Assembly (NCBI GenBank): GCA_001592805.2
Contig: CP051143.1
Location: 868,001 to 932,000, forward strand
Source: Peltaster fructicola
Lineage: Eukaryota; Ascomycota; Dothideomycetes
Direction of reading: 5' to 3'
DNA length: 64,000 bases
This document shows positions 43,803-54,542 of the stretch, piece by piece. Each line of letters opens with the position of its first letter. Positions within the stretch are counted from its first letter, which is position 1. The position numbers and the translations under genes were made by a program. The notes under the pieces were generated by a model. The model did not search any database. It was not told the origin of the DNA and saw only the letters and a program-made list of their open reading frames with translations.

Positions 43803-46285
43803 ATGAACTCAGACATCGCTCAACTCGCGTCGTTGGCGCATAGCCAGATTCCACTCGCGCAGCCGTCAGATTATCAGGACGATGGCTCAAACAGCAACAA
43901 GCGCAAGGCAGACGATGGGCAGCAGGGCCAGTCGAAGTCGCGAAGATCGCGGTACATCTCTCTCGCTTGGTACGCGACTAGGAAGACGACAACAACGAGC
44001 TTGTGCTGACATGTGGACAGCAACGAGTGCAAGCGTCGCAAGATCAAGTGCAACGGACAATCGCCATGTCAAAGGTGCGGTAACTTGAACCTTGAGTGCA
44101 TCTACGCGGCGAACTGCTGCAATGGCTTCAAGGACTCGCAAGAGTACAAGGACATGTCCAATCACGTCGCATCGCTCCAAGACCAGGTCAATACACTCTA
44201 CGACAACCTGAGCTCTTTACGTGCACAGCTGGGACATAGCGTGCCTGCGCCACAGGCTCCAATGCAGCAGCCTCAGTATTCCCAGTCCTCTTCTATTGAT
44301 CCTTCTTTACAAGCGCAAAGCTATACTCAGCACCCTGCTGCATACCAGACGGATGGCCAAGAGCAGAGCAGACCCAAGAGTCAACCACAATCTCAACAAT
44401 CCTTTCGTGGATTGACAAGCGCCGACTTCAACTTCGGCGTGGCTAAGAGCAGTCTACAAACAATGGGCATCAATGCTCAGGGTGTTGAAGAGGTGGACGA
44501 TGGAGCTGCAGCCTTGACTGAAGAGCCTGGGCAGGCACAAGTAGCTCAGCTCTACGAGTCTATGCACGGAGACAAGGACCCCATCTGGACGATTACACGC
44601 CAGGAGGCCCTACGGCTTTGTCAAGTGTACGAGGAAGAGACCAGCACATTATACCCTGTGGTCGACGTGTCGAAGGTCACAGCTTATGTCAACAAGCTGT
44701 ATCAGTTCCTCGAAGCAATGCATCGAACCGGCTTGATGCAGCAAGGATTGCCAGGTCCTGATGCAGTCGACGATGAAGACACGAACATTCTCAAGCTCGT
44801 GTTGGCAATTGCGCTGACTATCGAGAATGGGGGTCGAAGTGAGCTTGGTACACGACTGTTTGAGCGTGTCCAGCCTGCGATTGACAACTCTCTGCTCGGT
44901 AATGTCAATATCAAGGGCATAAGACTGCTGGTCATGACAGTGAGTGCTTTCCGACCTTGCATTGAGATATAGGCTAATCATGACAGGCTGTCTACGAGTT
45001 TCAGCGCGACAACGAAGGGACTTCATGGCGTCTCATTGGACTTGCTGCTCGGCTATGTATCGAACTAGGCCTACATCGACGAGAGAAGTACGACCAGATG
45101 ACTGACCAAGCAGAACGCTCCGAGACCATACTTCTGTTCTGGTCATGCTATGTGCTTGACCGACGTTGGAGTCTCGGGACTGGAATGCCCTTTGCTCTGC
45201 AGGATGCAGACATCGATCTGGCTCTACCTCGACCTGGTGATCTCTCTCCCTACCTTACTGCAATGATCAAGTTTGGTGAGATAGGCAGCAAGGTCTGGAG
45301 GGCCATGGCTGCGGCTCCATCTGTGGAAAACGGTGGCATTTCTCCGATCAATATCGAGGAGATGGACTATCTGGACTATCAAGTCCTCCAGTGGCACCGC
45401 TTGGTACCACCTCAGCTGCAGTATCAGCATCCATACCAGCAGGATCGTACTCAAGCGGTTAGCAACTCGTCGTCGTCGCGATCTGAGCTTGCCACGCAAA
45501 TGATCATCTACTTGCGTGCCAATCAGATGCGCATCCTAATTCATCGTCCAATTTTGCACTCCGCAACAACCATCACAGCCCATCGAGAGCATGCCGAGAA
45601 GGTCATCGACATCGCAAAGGACAGCATCCGCGTGCTGACGTACATCAATCAATCAACCGACATGTATCGCAAGAAGCAGGTGATATTCCATGCATATCTC
45701 ACCTCAGCATTAGCAGTACTCTTCTTAGCAGTCAGCCATACCCCAGCATTCTACGCTCACAGCGTCCGAGACGAGTTTTACATGGCTATCGATCTTGTCA
45801 GAGGTCTGAGTGCAGGTAGCTTCGTCAGTCGACGTCTCTGGCGGACATTAAAGACTCTGAAGGAGATCGCACCGAAGCTTGGACTACCATGCAAGATCAC
45901 GCAAGCTATCGAACTCAACAATGCCACAAATTCAGCTGGTCAGCGACGATCATCGAAGGAGGAAGTCGACCTCAGTCGCTCAGCTGCTGTGGCGATGGCG
46001 GGTCTTGCTGGTCACAACGTTGACGAGTTGGCCGTCTTCAACCAGGAGAACCAGAGCTACGGATCGGATGCTGGTTCCAGCCACCCTGACAACATGGCCA
46101 ATGATCTGACCTTCATGTTCGAGGTAGCCGGCGGTGGGTACGGCGAGGAGCTCGACCAAGGCACACTTCCGTCAGCAACTCGGCTTGCATTGGCCTCGAC
46201 TGCGAGTGAGGCGCAGAGCGCTGACACAATTGGGATGGTCGTTGGTGACGACGACCTATCCAATGTGCTGAAGGACCTGTTCTAA
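43803..46285 (+). CDS. Zn2Cys6 (fungal binuclear cluster) transcription factor
   Basis: Exons 43803-43969, 44021-44939 and 44987-46285 with introns of 51 and 47 bases encode 794 residues. The cluster reads ISLACNECKRRKIKCNGQSP then CQRCGNLNLEC; its first Cys codon is split TG/C across intron 1. A CC pair (AANCC) and a coiled coil (SNHVASLQDQVNTLYDNLSS) follow, as in dimeric factors. The middle homology region (PF04082) spans roughly residues 255-560, with SWRLIGLAARLCIELGLHRR and ETILLFWSCYVLDRRWSLGT. The second intron joins VMT to AVYEFQRDNEG. The C-terminus is acidic and ends DDDLSNVLKDLF, a possible activation domain. The target genes are unknown and no metabolic cluster surrounds it. The start is placed at MNSDIAQLAS. 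Confidence 0.92.
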
Positions 46286-46832
46286 GTAAAGTATCTTGTA
46301 TACATAATTGATCGACTTCTCATATACAAATGCGCCGTTCATGTTGAACCACTTAGCAAGATGATGTTGACATGCTTTGACACCTGATCTTGCTCGCCGC
46401 GAGGAGATCTTGCCGAAATGCAGCCCACTTCGCTCCGGTTGCTGCGCCATGCTTGAACCACATGCAAGAACTTTGTAACCTACATTTAGCAGCCCCTCCC
46501 TTGAATAACACAGCAAACAAGCTGTCCTGCGCACATTTGATCGTGTAGTACTCATTGTCGACGCATTCAAGGGACTACAGTAGCATCGAAGGAGCTGCGA
46601 AACGGCAACTACAACTCCACGACACACGACAGCACCACCGCAATAGCATACACAGACAAGGCTAAATGTCACGACGATCGGCGCGTAGGAGCTGAGGAAG
46701 TGATTGCGGCACATATAGATCTTCTACATCAACCGGCAGACACGATCTGATAGTGTTAGCGACTACGACAAGCCCCAAGAAACACGCGAAACGCATCGAA
46801 TGAGGCCGTGAGCCCACCTCGACAACTCAAGT
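46286..46832. other. Intergenic, promoter of CKB1
   Basis: The 547 bases separate the Zn2Cys6 gene from the casein kinase 2 beta gene. A 152-codon minus-strand frame has no recognisable motif and is treated as chance. Confidence 0.5.
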
Positions 46833-48074
46833 ATGTCTTCATCTTCGCAATCTCCCGAGTCCTGGATCTCAGCGTTCTGCGGTCTTGTCGGACATGAATA
46901 CTTTGCAGAGGTCTCCGAGGACTTCATCGAGGATGACTTCAACCTCACAGGATTACAGAGCCAGGTGCAAATGTACAAGGAGGCGCTGGAGATGATATTG
47001 GATGTGGAGCCCGAAGACGCGAGCGAAGAGGAGGAAGAGGAAGATGACGACGAGGACGAGGATGAAGAAGAGATGCAGAATGGACAGACCAGAAGCTACA
47101 GGAGACAGGATGCCGCAGAACGACGGCATCTGCGCATGGCCAGCGACCTCAGTGTGATCGAGACGAACGCAGAGCTTCTCTATGGCCTTATACATCAACG
47201 ATATATCACGAGTCGGCAGGGCATACAACAAATGGCAGAGAAATACGAGTTTGGGCACTTTGGACAATGCCCACGCGTGCATTGCCACGGTGCAAAGGTG
47301 CTGCCGGTGGGATGCTCAGACATCCCGGGGCAAGAAACGGTCAAGCTGTTCTGCCCCAGCTGTTTGGATGTGTACAACCCTCCTAACAGCAGATTCCAAA
47401 CAGTGGATGGAGCCTTCTTCGGCACCACCTTCGGCTGCCTGTTCTTTATGACCTTCCCGGAGCTCGATGTAGCTGGCAAGCTCCCTGTGACACCTACGAC
47501 ACCTCACGTAGAGTCTCTAGCATCAGCATCGAGTCCAGCATTTGCTCAAGGCGGACGTGGCTCCTTGTCCTCATCTCTGAACTCAAATCAGCCGCCGCAG
47601 ACCACGAATCAAGCTCCTACGCCTATACCTCGACAACCACACAACATCAATGGTGTTTCCACAAAGAACCTGGCACCTGGTCTTGGACCTGGGAATATCT
47701 ACGAGCCTCGAATCTACGGCTTCCGAGTTAGTGAAGTTGCGAAGACCGGACCACGAATGAAGTGGCTACGCAGCAAGCCCGCAGATATCCATGAGCTCGA
47801 TGAGTGTGCACTGTGGGTACGCTCGCAAGAAACGCATGCTACAGCGATGGACGAAGGTGCTGATCTTGGTGACTCTGAGATGGCGGAAGCCAATGAAGAG
47901 ATCGACGAAGGTGAGGTCGAAGATCAGGATATGGACGCTCCTACTGGTGCTCTTGATGAAGCCGCTGATACTAGGGAACTCGCCGCTGAGAGGAAGAAGA
48001 ACGTGAAGCGGAGAGAGCATGATAGTCTAATGAATGGTGACGGTGGAGGGGCTGCGGTAAGAGTCGGTGGCTGA
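46833..48074 (+). CDS. CKB1: Casein kinase 2 regulatory beta subunit
   Basis: Intronless, 413 residues. The N-terminus has SWISAFCGLVGHEYFAEVSE and EDFIEDDFNLTGL, the beta-subunit signature. A strongly acidic block at residues about 60-85 (runs of Glu and Asp) is a fungal insert. Then follow LIHQRYITSRQGIQQMAEKY and the zinc module CPRVHCHG...LPVGCSDIPG...LFCPSCLDVYNP, and the segment FGTTFGCLFFMTFPEL. The beta subunit dimerises through the zinc module and docks the catalytic alpha subunits, setting substrate choice and stability of the holoenzyme. The tail from about residue 230 is a Pro/Ser-rich stretch, a short conserved piece (YGFRVSEVAKTGPRMKWLRS) and an acidic end, longer than the animal protein as is usual in filamentous fungi. 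Confidence 0.96.
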   Translation: MSSSSQSPESWISAFCGLVGHEYFAEVSEDFIEDDFNLTGLQSQVQMYKEALEMILDVEPEDASEEEEEEDDDEDEDEEEMQNGQTRSYRRQDAAERRHLRMASDLSVIETNAELLYGLIHQRYITSRQGIQQMAEKYEFGHFGQCPRVHCHGAKVLPVGCSDIPGQETVKLFCPSCLDVYNPPNSRFQTVDGAFFGTTFGCLFFMTFPELDVAGKLPVTPTTPHVESLASASSPAFAQGGRGSLSSSLNSNQPPQTTNQAPTPIPRQPHNINGVSTKNLAPGLGPGNIYEPRIYGFRVSEVAKTGPRMKWLRSKPADIHELDECALWVRSQETHATAMDEGADLGDSEMAEANEEIDEGEVEDQDMDAPTGALDEAADTRELAAERKKNVKRREHDSLMNGDGGGAAVRVGG

Positions 48075-48527
48075 TCTTTGCCAAAGTCATGGTGGTATTC
48101 GTCTTTGAACCAGCTTAAGCATCAATACATGAGGGAGCATTGTCCGTTGTGAAAGGCTATCTTCAACTTTGAGACCATGGAGGATGTGCAAACGTGGAAC
48201 AGGAGTATACTGCCACTGGTGGCCATATGTTCGCCGACTCTGGACTCTGGCTCGAGCAACAGAGCTTGAACATTGTAGTCGAGTTTTGCGAAGTGTTAAG
48301 CACTTCCGACATGTGTCTCTGACCCTCGATGCTGTTTCAGGGCCCTGGCAGCTGCGTAGTGACGTATCCCATGCTAAGAATGGCAAGGACCACTTACAAA
48401 TGCTGAGTCCATCAATGTTGCCCTAGTAGGGTGTGTTTTTGAGGTCCGTTGATAGAGACAACCGACACCTTTGCCTTTCGTCTGATTGATCACCTGGCTG
48501 TCAAAATCTCACAACACAGCCTCAAAA
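48075..48527. other. Intergenic
   Basis: The 453 bases hold the CKB1 3' end and the promoter of the next small gene. Short frames on both strands lack motifs. Confidence 0.5.
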
Positions 48528-48859
48528 ATGTCAGCTCAGAGCCAACCTCAGAATGCCCCTGCTCCCTCCGAGAAGGATGCACAATACATTCAAGACCGCG
48601 GTCTCTTCGACCACCATGAAGCACAAAAGCACGAGAAGCACCACTACTTGAGGATGTACGGTGGACAAGGTAGGTTATCTCATGCCAGGTCATCTGATCT
48701 TGCTAACTTCGAGGCAGTTGTGAATGCTGCAATGTGGGGCTTTGGAGCCACCCTGGGAGCCGATGCAGCGAATGCTGCAGTGGGAGAGATGAAGGTTTGT
48801 GCATGGCTCGAAGATATGAGCACTGCTGATTATGCTGTCAGGAATGGTGGAGACATTGA
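48528..48859 (+). CDS. Small His-rich uncharacterised protein
   Basis: Preferred model: exons 48528-48669, 48718-48794 and 48842-48859, introns of 48 and 47 bases, 78 residues. The protein starts MSAQSQPQNAPAPSEKDAQY, then has FDHHEAQKHEKHHYLRMYGG, a small-residue stretch VVNAAMWGFGATLGADAANA and ends GEMKEWWRH. The first intron has a GCTAAC branch site. Being 48 bases with no stop, it can also be read through. If the second intron is not used the frame runs to 48914 and ends ERTKH. I recall similar short DHHEAQKHEKHHYLR-type proteins in other filamentous fungi, but no function is known to me. The small-residue stretch could be a short membrane-seeking helix. Confidence 0.65.
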
Positions 48860-49448
48860 GCTCGTCCTACTCAGACATGGGGCGACACAATGCAACGAGC
48901 GAACGAAACATTGATAGAGTGGTCGAGCATGATAATCGGCAGTGATAGAATGGAAAGCATAGACGGAGTGTTCATTTATGAGCATACCTCACACCTCATT
49001 GCCGAATATTGTAATGTCAGCACCAGCAACGAGTAAGGTCATAGCCTGAAAGACAGTCTCAGCTTTTGAAAGGTGCGTTGTACACACAGTACCATGAAAG
49101 CAAGATCAGCGAGTGGTAAGGAGAGGTTCTGTAATCCTTGGAGCATGTAGAGGATGCTCTCATGACTTGGATGGCACTACTTTTCTCCTTGCTATCTTCT
49201 CGTCGTTCGCGATGTGCTACTTGCCAACGCATTGGCGCCATGCATCCTTGAAAGCAAGTTCGGAGAGGCGAACACGTCCTGTTCGAAGCGTCGCCGAACT
49301 CATGGCATAGCTTTACAAGGCCATGCCGAGCTTTGACGACCTTTGCCGTCGGTGGATCAGGGAAGGTCTGTTGTCCTGAATATATCGCGGTCTGAAGTAC
49401 CTCTAGATTGCATGTCTGGCTTGTTGCAAATGAAATGTGGATCTGAGA
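48860..49448. other. Intergenic, converging 3' ends
   Basis: The 589 bases lie between the small plus-strand gene and the 3' end of the prefoldin gene on the minus strand. Short frames at 49113-49310 and 49343-49549 have no supporting features. Confidence 0.5.
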
Positions 49449-50025
49449 TTAGGATGCACTTGGTCCGTCCTGCTCTGCTTGCTGACCAGCTATCATCTTC
49501 TGTCGGAGCACCTCTTCCACGATTCTCAGATTGTTGGCTTTGCCATTGACGATATTCTCGAGGTCCTTGACATTCTTCCCAAGCTCTTCGGCCTTGCTTG
49601 TGTAGAACTTCTTGGCGTCGTCGGCTGTCTTCTCGACGTAGAAGCCAGTCCCTACATCGACAAGGACCTTCTCAGTGTCTGCTAATCTGCCAGGCACGTA
49701 CAATGACGATGTCAGAGGTACAAGGATTGCTCGACCTGTTTGATCAGCAAGATCACACATTTGTCCCTCCTGCTGCTCTTACCCTTGGTCGCATTGGCGA
49801 TGCCGCCGTCTATGCTCTTGATACAGTCCTTAAACTTGAGCTGCGCGCTCTTCAGGCTCTGGTACGAGCTGCCTAGGTGCTGAACCTCATCGTCAAGCTG
49901 TTTCTTGACTTGCGATAGTTGCTGTACGGAGAGGCTTGCAAGATCGACTGTTCTTGATGTTAGCTCTGACGTACGCGCAATGTTAAGTCACTCTCACTTT
50001 GCTGCCCTTTCTCCGCTGCAGACAT
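49449..50025 (-). CDS. GIM5: Prefoldin subunit 5 (Gim5)
   Basis: Exons 50025-49998 (28 bases), 49947-49783 and 49735-49449, with introns of 50 and 47 bases, encode 159 residues. The chain runs IDLASLSVQQLSQVKKQLDD, then SSYQSLKSAQLKFKDCIKSI, across the second intron to RAILVPLTSSLYVPGRL, then VLVDVGTGFYVEKTADDAK and a C-terminal helix. This is the alpha-class prefoldin outline: two coiled-coil helices around two beta hairpins. Prefoldin is a cytosolic hexamer that binds nascent actin and tubulin and passes them to the CCT chaperonin. The gene is head-to-head with the eL6 gene across 284 bases. Confidence 0.96.
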
Positions 50026-50309
50026 CTTCAGGTCATGGTCGCAAGATGAATTACACGGCTGTTTGAGGACCCACCATCAAGTGCTGTGAGCCATTGTGTA
50101 ATGCCTGAGGCATTCTACAGGGTGCCAACCGATGAAGTCTAGCCTGGAGAAATGTCTTGGCATAACGCACTTTCGCGGCCGGCAAGCCAAGCCAAGCGCA
50201 AACTACCACCAAGCCGACACGCACCCACGACTTCAATTCTGGTACGAGATATTTCACGACACCACACCACAACACACGCTCACGACCAGGCAGTGGGCAT
50301 CTCGTCACA
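50026..50309. promoter_or_regulatory. Shared divergent promoter of prefoldin 5 and eL6
   Basis: Only 284 bases separate the two start codons, so one compact region must start both messages. It contains CCAAGCCAAGC and a CACCACACCACAACACAC pyrimidine/purine-biased run just before the eL6 ATG. No firm ribosomal-protein element could be assigned. Confidence 0.6.
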
Positions 50310-50998
50310 ATGTCCTCCCAGGCGCCACAGACCAAGAAGTTCCAGAAGGGCGAGCGAACGGTCCCTCACGCCAGTGAGAAGGCCAGCAAATACTACCCAG
50401 CAGAGGATGTCGCCATTCCAAAGCAGGTGCGTCACTACAGAGGGCTCGCACGCAACCTATGCGAGCATCAGTGTAGTCAATGGCGGTCGTACTAATTGCG
50501 CGACAGGTTCGCAAGACAATCCGCCCATACAAGCCACGATCTTCACTCAAGCCAGGAGCTGTCCTGATCCTGCTCGCTGGACGATTCCGAGGCAAGCGTG
50601 TCGTCCTTCTTAACGTCCTTCCAGAAGGTGTCCTCCTCGTCACCGGTCCATTCAAGGTCAACGGAGTTCCACTCCGCCGAGTCAACGCACGTTACGTTAT
50701 CGCAACCTCGACCGTTGTTCCAATCAACGGCCTCGACAAGTCAATCGTCGAGAAGGTCTCAGATGAGAAGTACTTTGCACGGGACAAGAAGGCAGACAAG
50801 AAGAACTCCGAGGAGGCCTTCTTCAAGCAGGGAGAGAAGCCAGAGAAGAAGGAGGTGAACAAGACACGAGCAGAGGACCAGAAGAGCGTGGACAAGGCTC
50901 TCCTCGCTGCCATCAAGAAGGAACCATTCTTGAGCAGTTACTTGGCCAGCAACTTCAGCCTCCGAACAGGCGACAGGCCGCATGAGATGGTGTTCTAG
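50310..50998 (+). CDS. RPL6: 60S ribosomal protein eL6 (L6)
   Basis: Exons 50310-50426 and 50507-50998, with an 80-base intron, encode 202 residues. The sequence [53 protein letters not shown] and YVIATST is the KOW-containing core of eL6. The lysine-rich helical segment [20 protein letters not shown] and the end [11 protein letters not shown] follow. eL6 belongs to the large ribosomal subunit in the cytosol. Its intron is the longest of those resolved in this window, with an ACTAAT branch site 13 bases before the acceptor. The exon boundary falls exactly between codons (CAG/GTT). It faces the prefoldin gene. Confidence 0.97.
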
Positions 50999-51399
50999 AC
51001 ATTCTGCATTTCACAAGGGGAAAGGGAAGAATCAAGAGGCATTGTGCCACTATGCATCAATTGCTTCTACCGGCGTTGATGTGCAAAGTACAATAAAGCA
51101 GAAGTCTGCAACGAGATAGTCCTGCTACTACATCCGAACAAATTACGAACAGCAGTCGTTGTGCAAGGACAGGTTCACTCAATTGCGTGCTAGATGTTTT
51201 GATGAAGGTGCTAGGCTGATCATCGTCGCATACATGTAGCAGCGAGGTGTGATGCATCGATAAGATCCTAATCAAGACACAAACGGGACTAGGTATGCTC
51301 ACCATTCGCATTCGCATATTTGTCAGCGGCCTCGTGAATCCTCTTGAAGGAAGCGTGTGCTGACAACTTGCCAAAGCTGATATCTAATAAGTCACGATT
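50999..51399. other. Intergenic
   Basis: The 401 bases between eL6 and the hydrolase gene hold a 105-codon minus-strand frame without motifs, which I do not call. No element recognised. Confidence 0.5.
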
Positions 51400-52227
51400 A
51401 TGCCTGCAACGCGCCCATCCATAGTGGTTGTGCCGGGAGCACATCACATACCAGAGCACTTTCATGCCGTCACAACATTGCTCGAGAGTGATGGCTACAG
51501 GGTCGTCGGTATTACACTGCCATCACCAGAGAATAGCCTACCTCCAAACTACCAGGGCGACTTGACCACCATACGAGAGGCCATTCTGGGAGAGCTGCAC
51601 CGAGGACTTGACGTGCTACTGGTTGTTCACAGTGCTAGCGGAGTTACAGGTCCTGCTGCCATGCAAGGTCTTGCTAAACGACCTGGTAGCAGTGAGCCAG
51701 GCGTTGTTCGTATTCTGGGCATCTCAGCCATCCTCGCAAGACCAGGTCAGATCGGTTTTGCTGCAGTCGCAGACGGCCAGTGCTGTCAGTGGCGCATTCA
51801 GAAGGTGAGCTACGCGAGGAGTGCCAATGTCCCAAGCTGAGTAATACAGGACAATCGTTATGTCATGTATCCGTATGATCAACCTGGAGGAATACCAGAG
51901 GGACCTGGCGCTGTAATTTGCTCACCCGTCCACGCCTTGTACAACGATATGACAGCCGAGCAAAGCCGGTGGGCGTACGACCTCTGTGTGCCTGTCTATG
52001 GAGATATGGGTAGTGTGGTAGTCGATTACGCTGGCTGGCAAGATGTGCCAATGACATATGTCATTTGCGAAGAAGACAAGGCTATCTTTCCTCAGGTGCA
52101 ACAAGAGATCATTCGCAACGCTGGTATAAAGCCAACAGTTCGAAGGCTCGCAGCGTCTCATTCTCCATTCATCAGTGTTTCGCATGAGGTTGCTGCGCTG
52201 ATCGAGGAAGCTGCCGAGCAGGCGTAG
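51400..52227 (+). CDS. Alpha/beta hydrolase (AB_hydrolase_6 type)
   Basis: Exons 51400-51804 and 51850-52227, joined by a 45-base intron between codons, encode 260 residues. PSIVVVPGAHHIPEHFHAV supplies the oxyanion-hole region. VLLVVHSASGVTGPAAMQGL holds the nucleophile elbow, with Ser in HSASG where most relatives have HSYGG. DVPMTYVICEEDKAIFP carries the likely acid residue and LAASHSPFISVSHEV the catalytic His. The cap between the two exons is short. The group includes plant methylesterases and many fungal esterases or lyase-like hydrolases; the substrate cannot be predicted. There is no signal peptide, so it is probably cytosolic. Confidence 0.87.
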
Positions 52228-52588
52228 ATATTTTCAAGCGTTCTGCTTCGGTGTATACTCTGATCCACGACTGTCCAGTCTCGTCAGGTGAGTCACTGAA
52301 GTCCGTATCTTGCACACTTCCCGTATGGCATCGGTGACAGGCACAGATGCTCTGATCGATGTTGTACGGGGCAGAAGACGAGCGGGGCTGCCACGATGCT
52401 GATGCTCACGCAGAGGAGGTGTAGCACAGTGAGTATGTGGCCTGATAAGGCGATGACTACCGTCAATTCTTGTGCAGATGCGCGCGCTGGGCTCGACTAG
52501 ACTTTCCGTACGCTTCGACACCTATGACAGGCATCATCTCAAGTTCAAGGACGACAACCGTCACCTCTACTACACCTGCCTGCTCAAA
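52228..52588. other. Intergenic, converging 3' ends
   Basis: The 361 bases between the hydrolase and the HET-domain gene hold only short motif-free frames. Confidence 0.5.
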
Positions 52589-54312
52589 TCACACAAGCTC
52601 TAGCGCACTCGCCTCTGCCTCGAGCCAATCGACAGCCTCACCATACATCATGCCTTCGACGAAGCATGCACCGATATACTCATATTTCTGAGCGGCCATC
52701 CGCAGGACAAGAGGCGTAGTCGATCCATGTACGACACAAATCACATCATCTGCTTGCGCCTCAGCAGGGACAAGAGCGATCATCGCCACACCTTCTAATG
52801 ATGCCAATCTTCTCTGATGGCACCTATGCAGTGCTGATCTTCCACCAAGCTTATCGAGGAGTGCAAAGAGTTGTGCTTCGGTGGTCTTCTCATGCCTGGC
52901 AGGCTCGTCCATCTGAGCCCAACCACAAGTCAGTGTCCTCGCCAATAGATTTAGAAAGCATGGCTCTACTCTCGAATGACCCTTCTGCGACAGGAGTGCC
53001 TCGTACCATGGGAGTATGACACCAGTCTTGAGAAAGTCATCGAGCGCTTCATCCCGAGACTTGCTCACCATCAGCACTGTCGTGTCTTCGATTCTGGTAA
53101 GCTGCCTTCCTCGTACGGAGAGAATGCCATCAGTGCTTCCTTCCCACACGTGTGGATAGGTTTTGGACGCTGTGAAGGGCGTATGGTTACGTCTGACTCT
53201 GCTGATTCCAGTCGCAGCTGACCATGATGGCACCCAGTGTGGGACATCCGCAGTCTCCTGAAGTCCTCTGGACTGGAGCACATCGAGGCTTCGTGTGCAC
53301 TTGATCATGGCTTCTGTAGCCTGCTGGACCACTTTCGTCATTGGTAGCTGATAGTCCACAGCAATTGCGCAGTGCTCTGGCTCGCTACTGCTCGGTTGCA
53401 GTGCCAGCAAGGCATATATGCGATCGTGTGGCTCTGAGCAGACATATAAAGTCTGCGAGAAAGCATCAAGCAGAGTCCACAATGGTGAGCGTTGATGCTT
53501 ACGATACTCGACAGCATACTTCCATAACATTTTGGCTGCACGTACCATATTCCTAATTTGCCAGCACGATCGTTCATAGTACTCGGCTAATGTCGCCAGA
53601 GCCACGATATCGTCCAAGGAGCACGAGTCTTGGCCACAGTAGAATAACTGTGACTTGGCGACGACCACTTCCTGAACAGTCCAAAGACGAGAGAACCAAG
53701 CTCTTTTAAGCACAACGAACACACCTGCGATGCCATCGCCTAGCTCAGTCCCAGCATCGACAGCATTGACTACCACTTGTGCATGTTGCAGAGCTTCGAC
53801 CGGCGTGCATTCAGCAAGAGCTGCAATTAGACTGCGGTATTCGGCGAGCTTGCGCAGCTTCATCAGCAAGGCGAATGCTGCAGTAGTCTGCTCATTGCCA
53901 TCGCCAAGCCAGACGATTGTCTTCGCAGCTTGCTCATATATGGTGCCCATCAATTTCACCTGCTGATTGCGTTCATCGTTACATTCTTGGTTGATACATA
54001 ATTGATCAGCCCACAGATCGACATAGTCAGCATCAGATGGGCAGCATCTACTCAGCGCTTCATACAGCGACTTGCTTATTGGCTTTGGTGCACCATCAAG
54101 CGAAATGCTTCGAGAGCTTGCAGCTTCCACTGGACCCCAGGCATATGAGATGGCGCTGTAGGTTGCGGAGGTATTGAGCCTTACATGTATCAGCTCTCCG
54201 CGTGCAGGTGCTGTGCATGTCCCCTGTATAGGCGCAGTATGCGGAAATCGTCAGAGGTGTTGAGACGAGAGTACTTGTAGGACCTAAGATCCTGCAGACT
54301 GTCAGCAGCCAT
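52589..54312 (-). CDS. HET-domain (heterokaryon incompatibility) protein, frame interrupted near the start
   Basis: The HET domain (PF06985) is clear: YSAISYAWGPVEAA, then LWADQLCINQECNDERNQQV, MGTIYEQAAKTIVWLGDGNE and RAWFSRLWTVQEVVVAKSQL. The remaining 330 residues are the variable C-terminal part usual in the family, ending EAEASALELV. An upstream frame from the ATG at 54312 encodes YKYSRLNTSDDFRILRLYRG, the normal N-terminal block before the HET core, but it is not continuous with the rest; one frame change lies near 54.2 kb and no intron explains it. HET proteins act in self/non-self recognition and can trigger cell death after fusion of unlike strains. They form large, fast-changing families in which broken copies are common. 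The gene is otherwise open for over 510 codons. Confidence 0.85.
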
Positions 54313-54542
54313 CACAGCACCGGACTCATGTGTCCTCCTAGTAGATATGGTCTCGCTGCCATCTCGACGGCGACAACTTGTGTTTCAGCTCCATCAGGAA
54401 GCATGGTAGATGTGCGTAAGCATCGTAAGGAGTATCTGGTGTTCTAGCAAAGGCCGAGCGGCGAAACTTCGGCCGATTCTGACGTCCTCATGAAATTTAT
54501 TTGGCTGCTTTCACTTGTATCTACACAGCACTTTTCTTGGAC

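Noticed and set aside
43961-44050. Zn2Cys6 cluster seeming to lack its first Cys
   Set aside because: Using the GTACGC donor at 43970 creates the Cys codon across the intron, so the cluster is complete.
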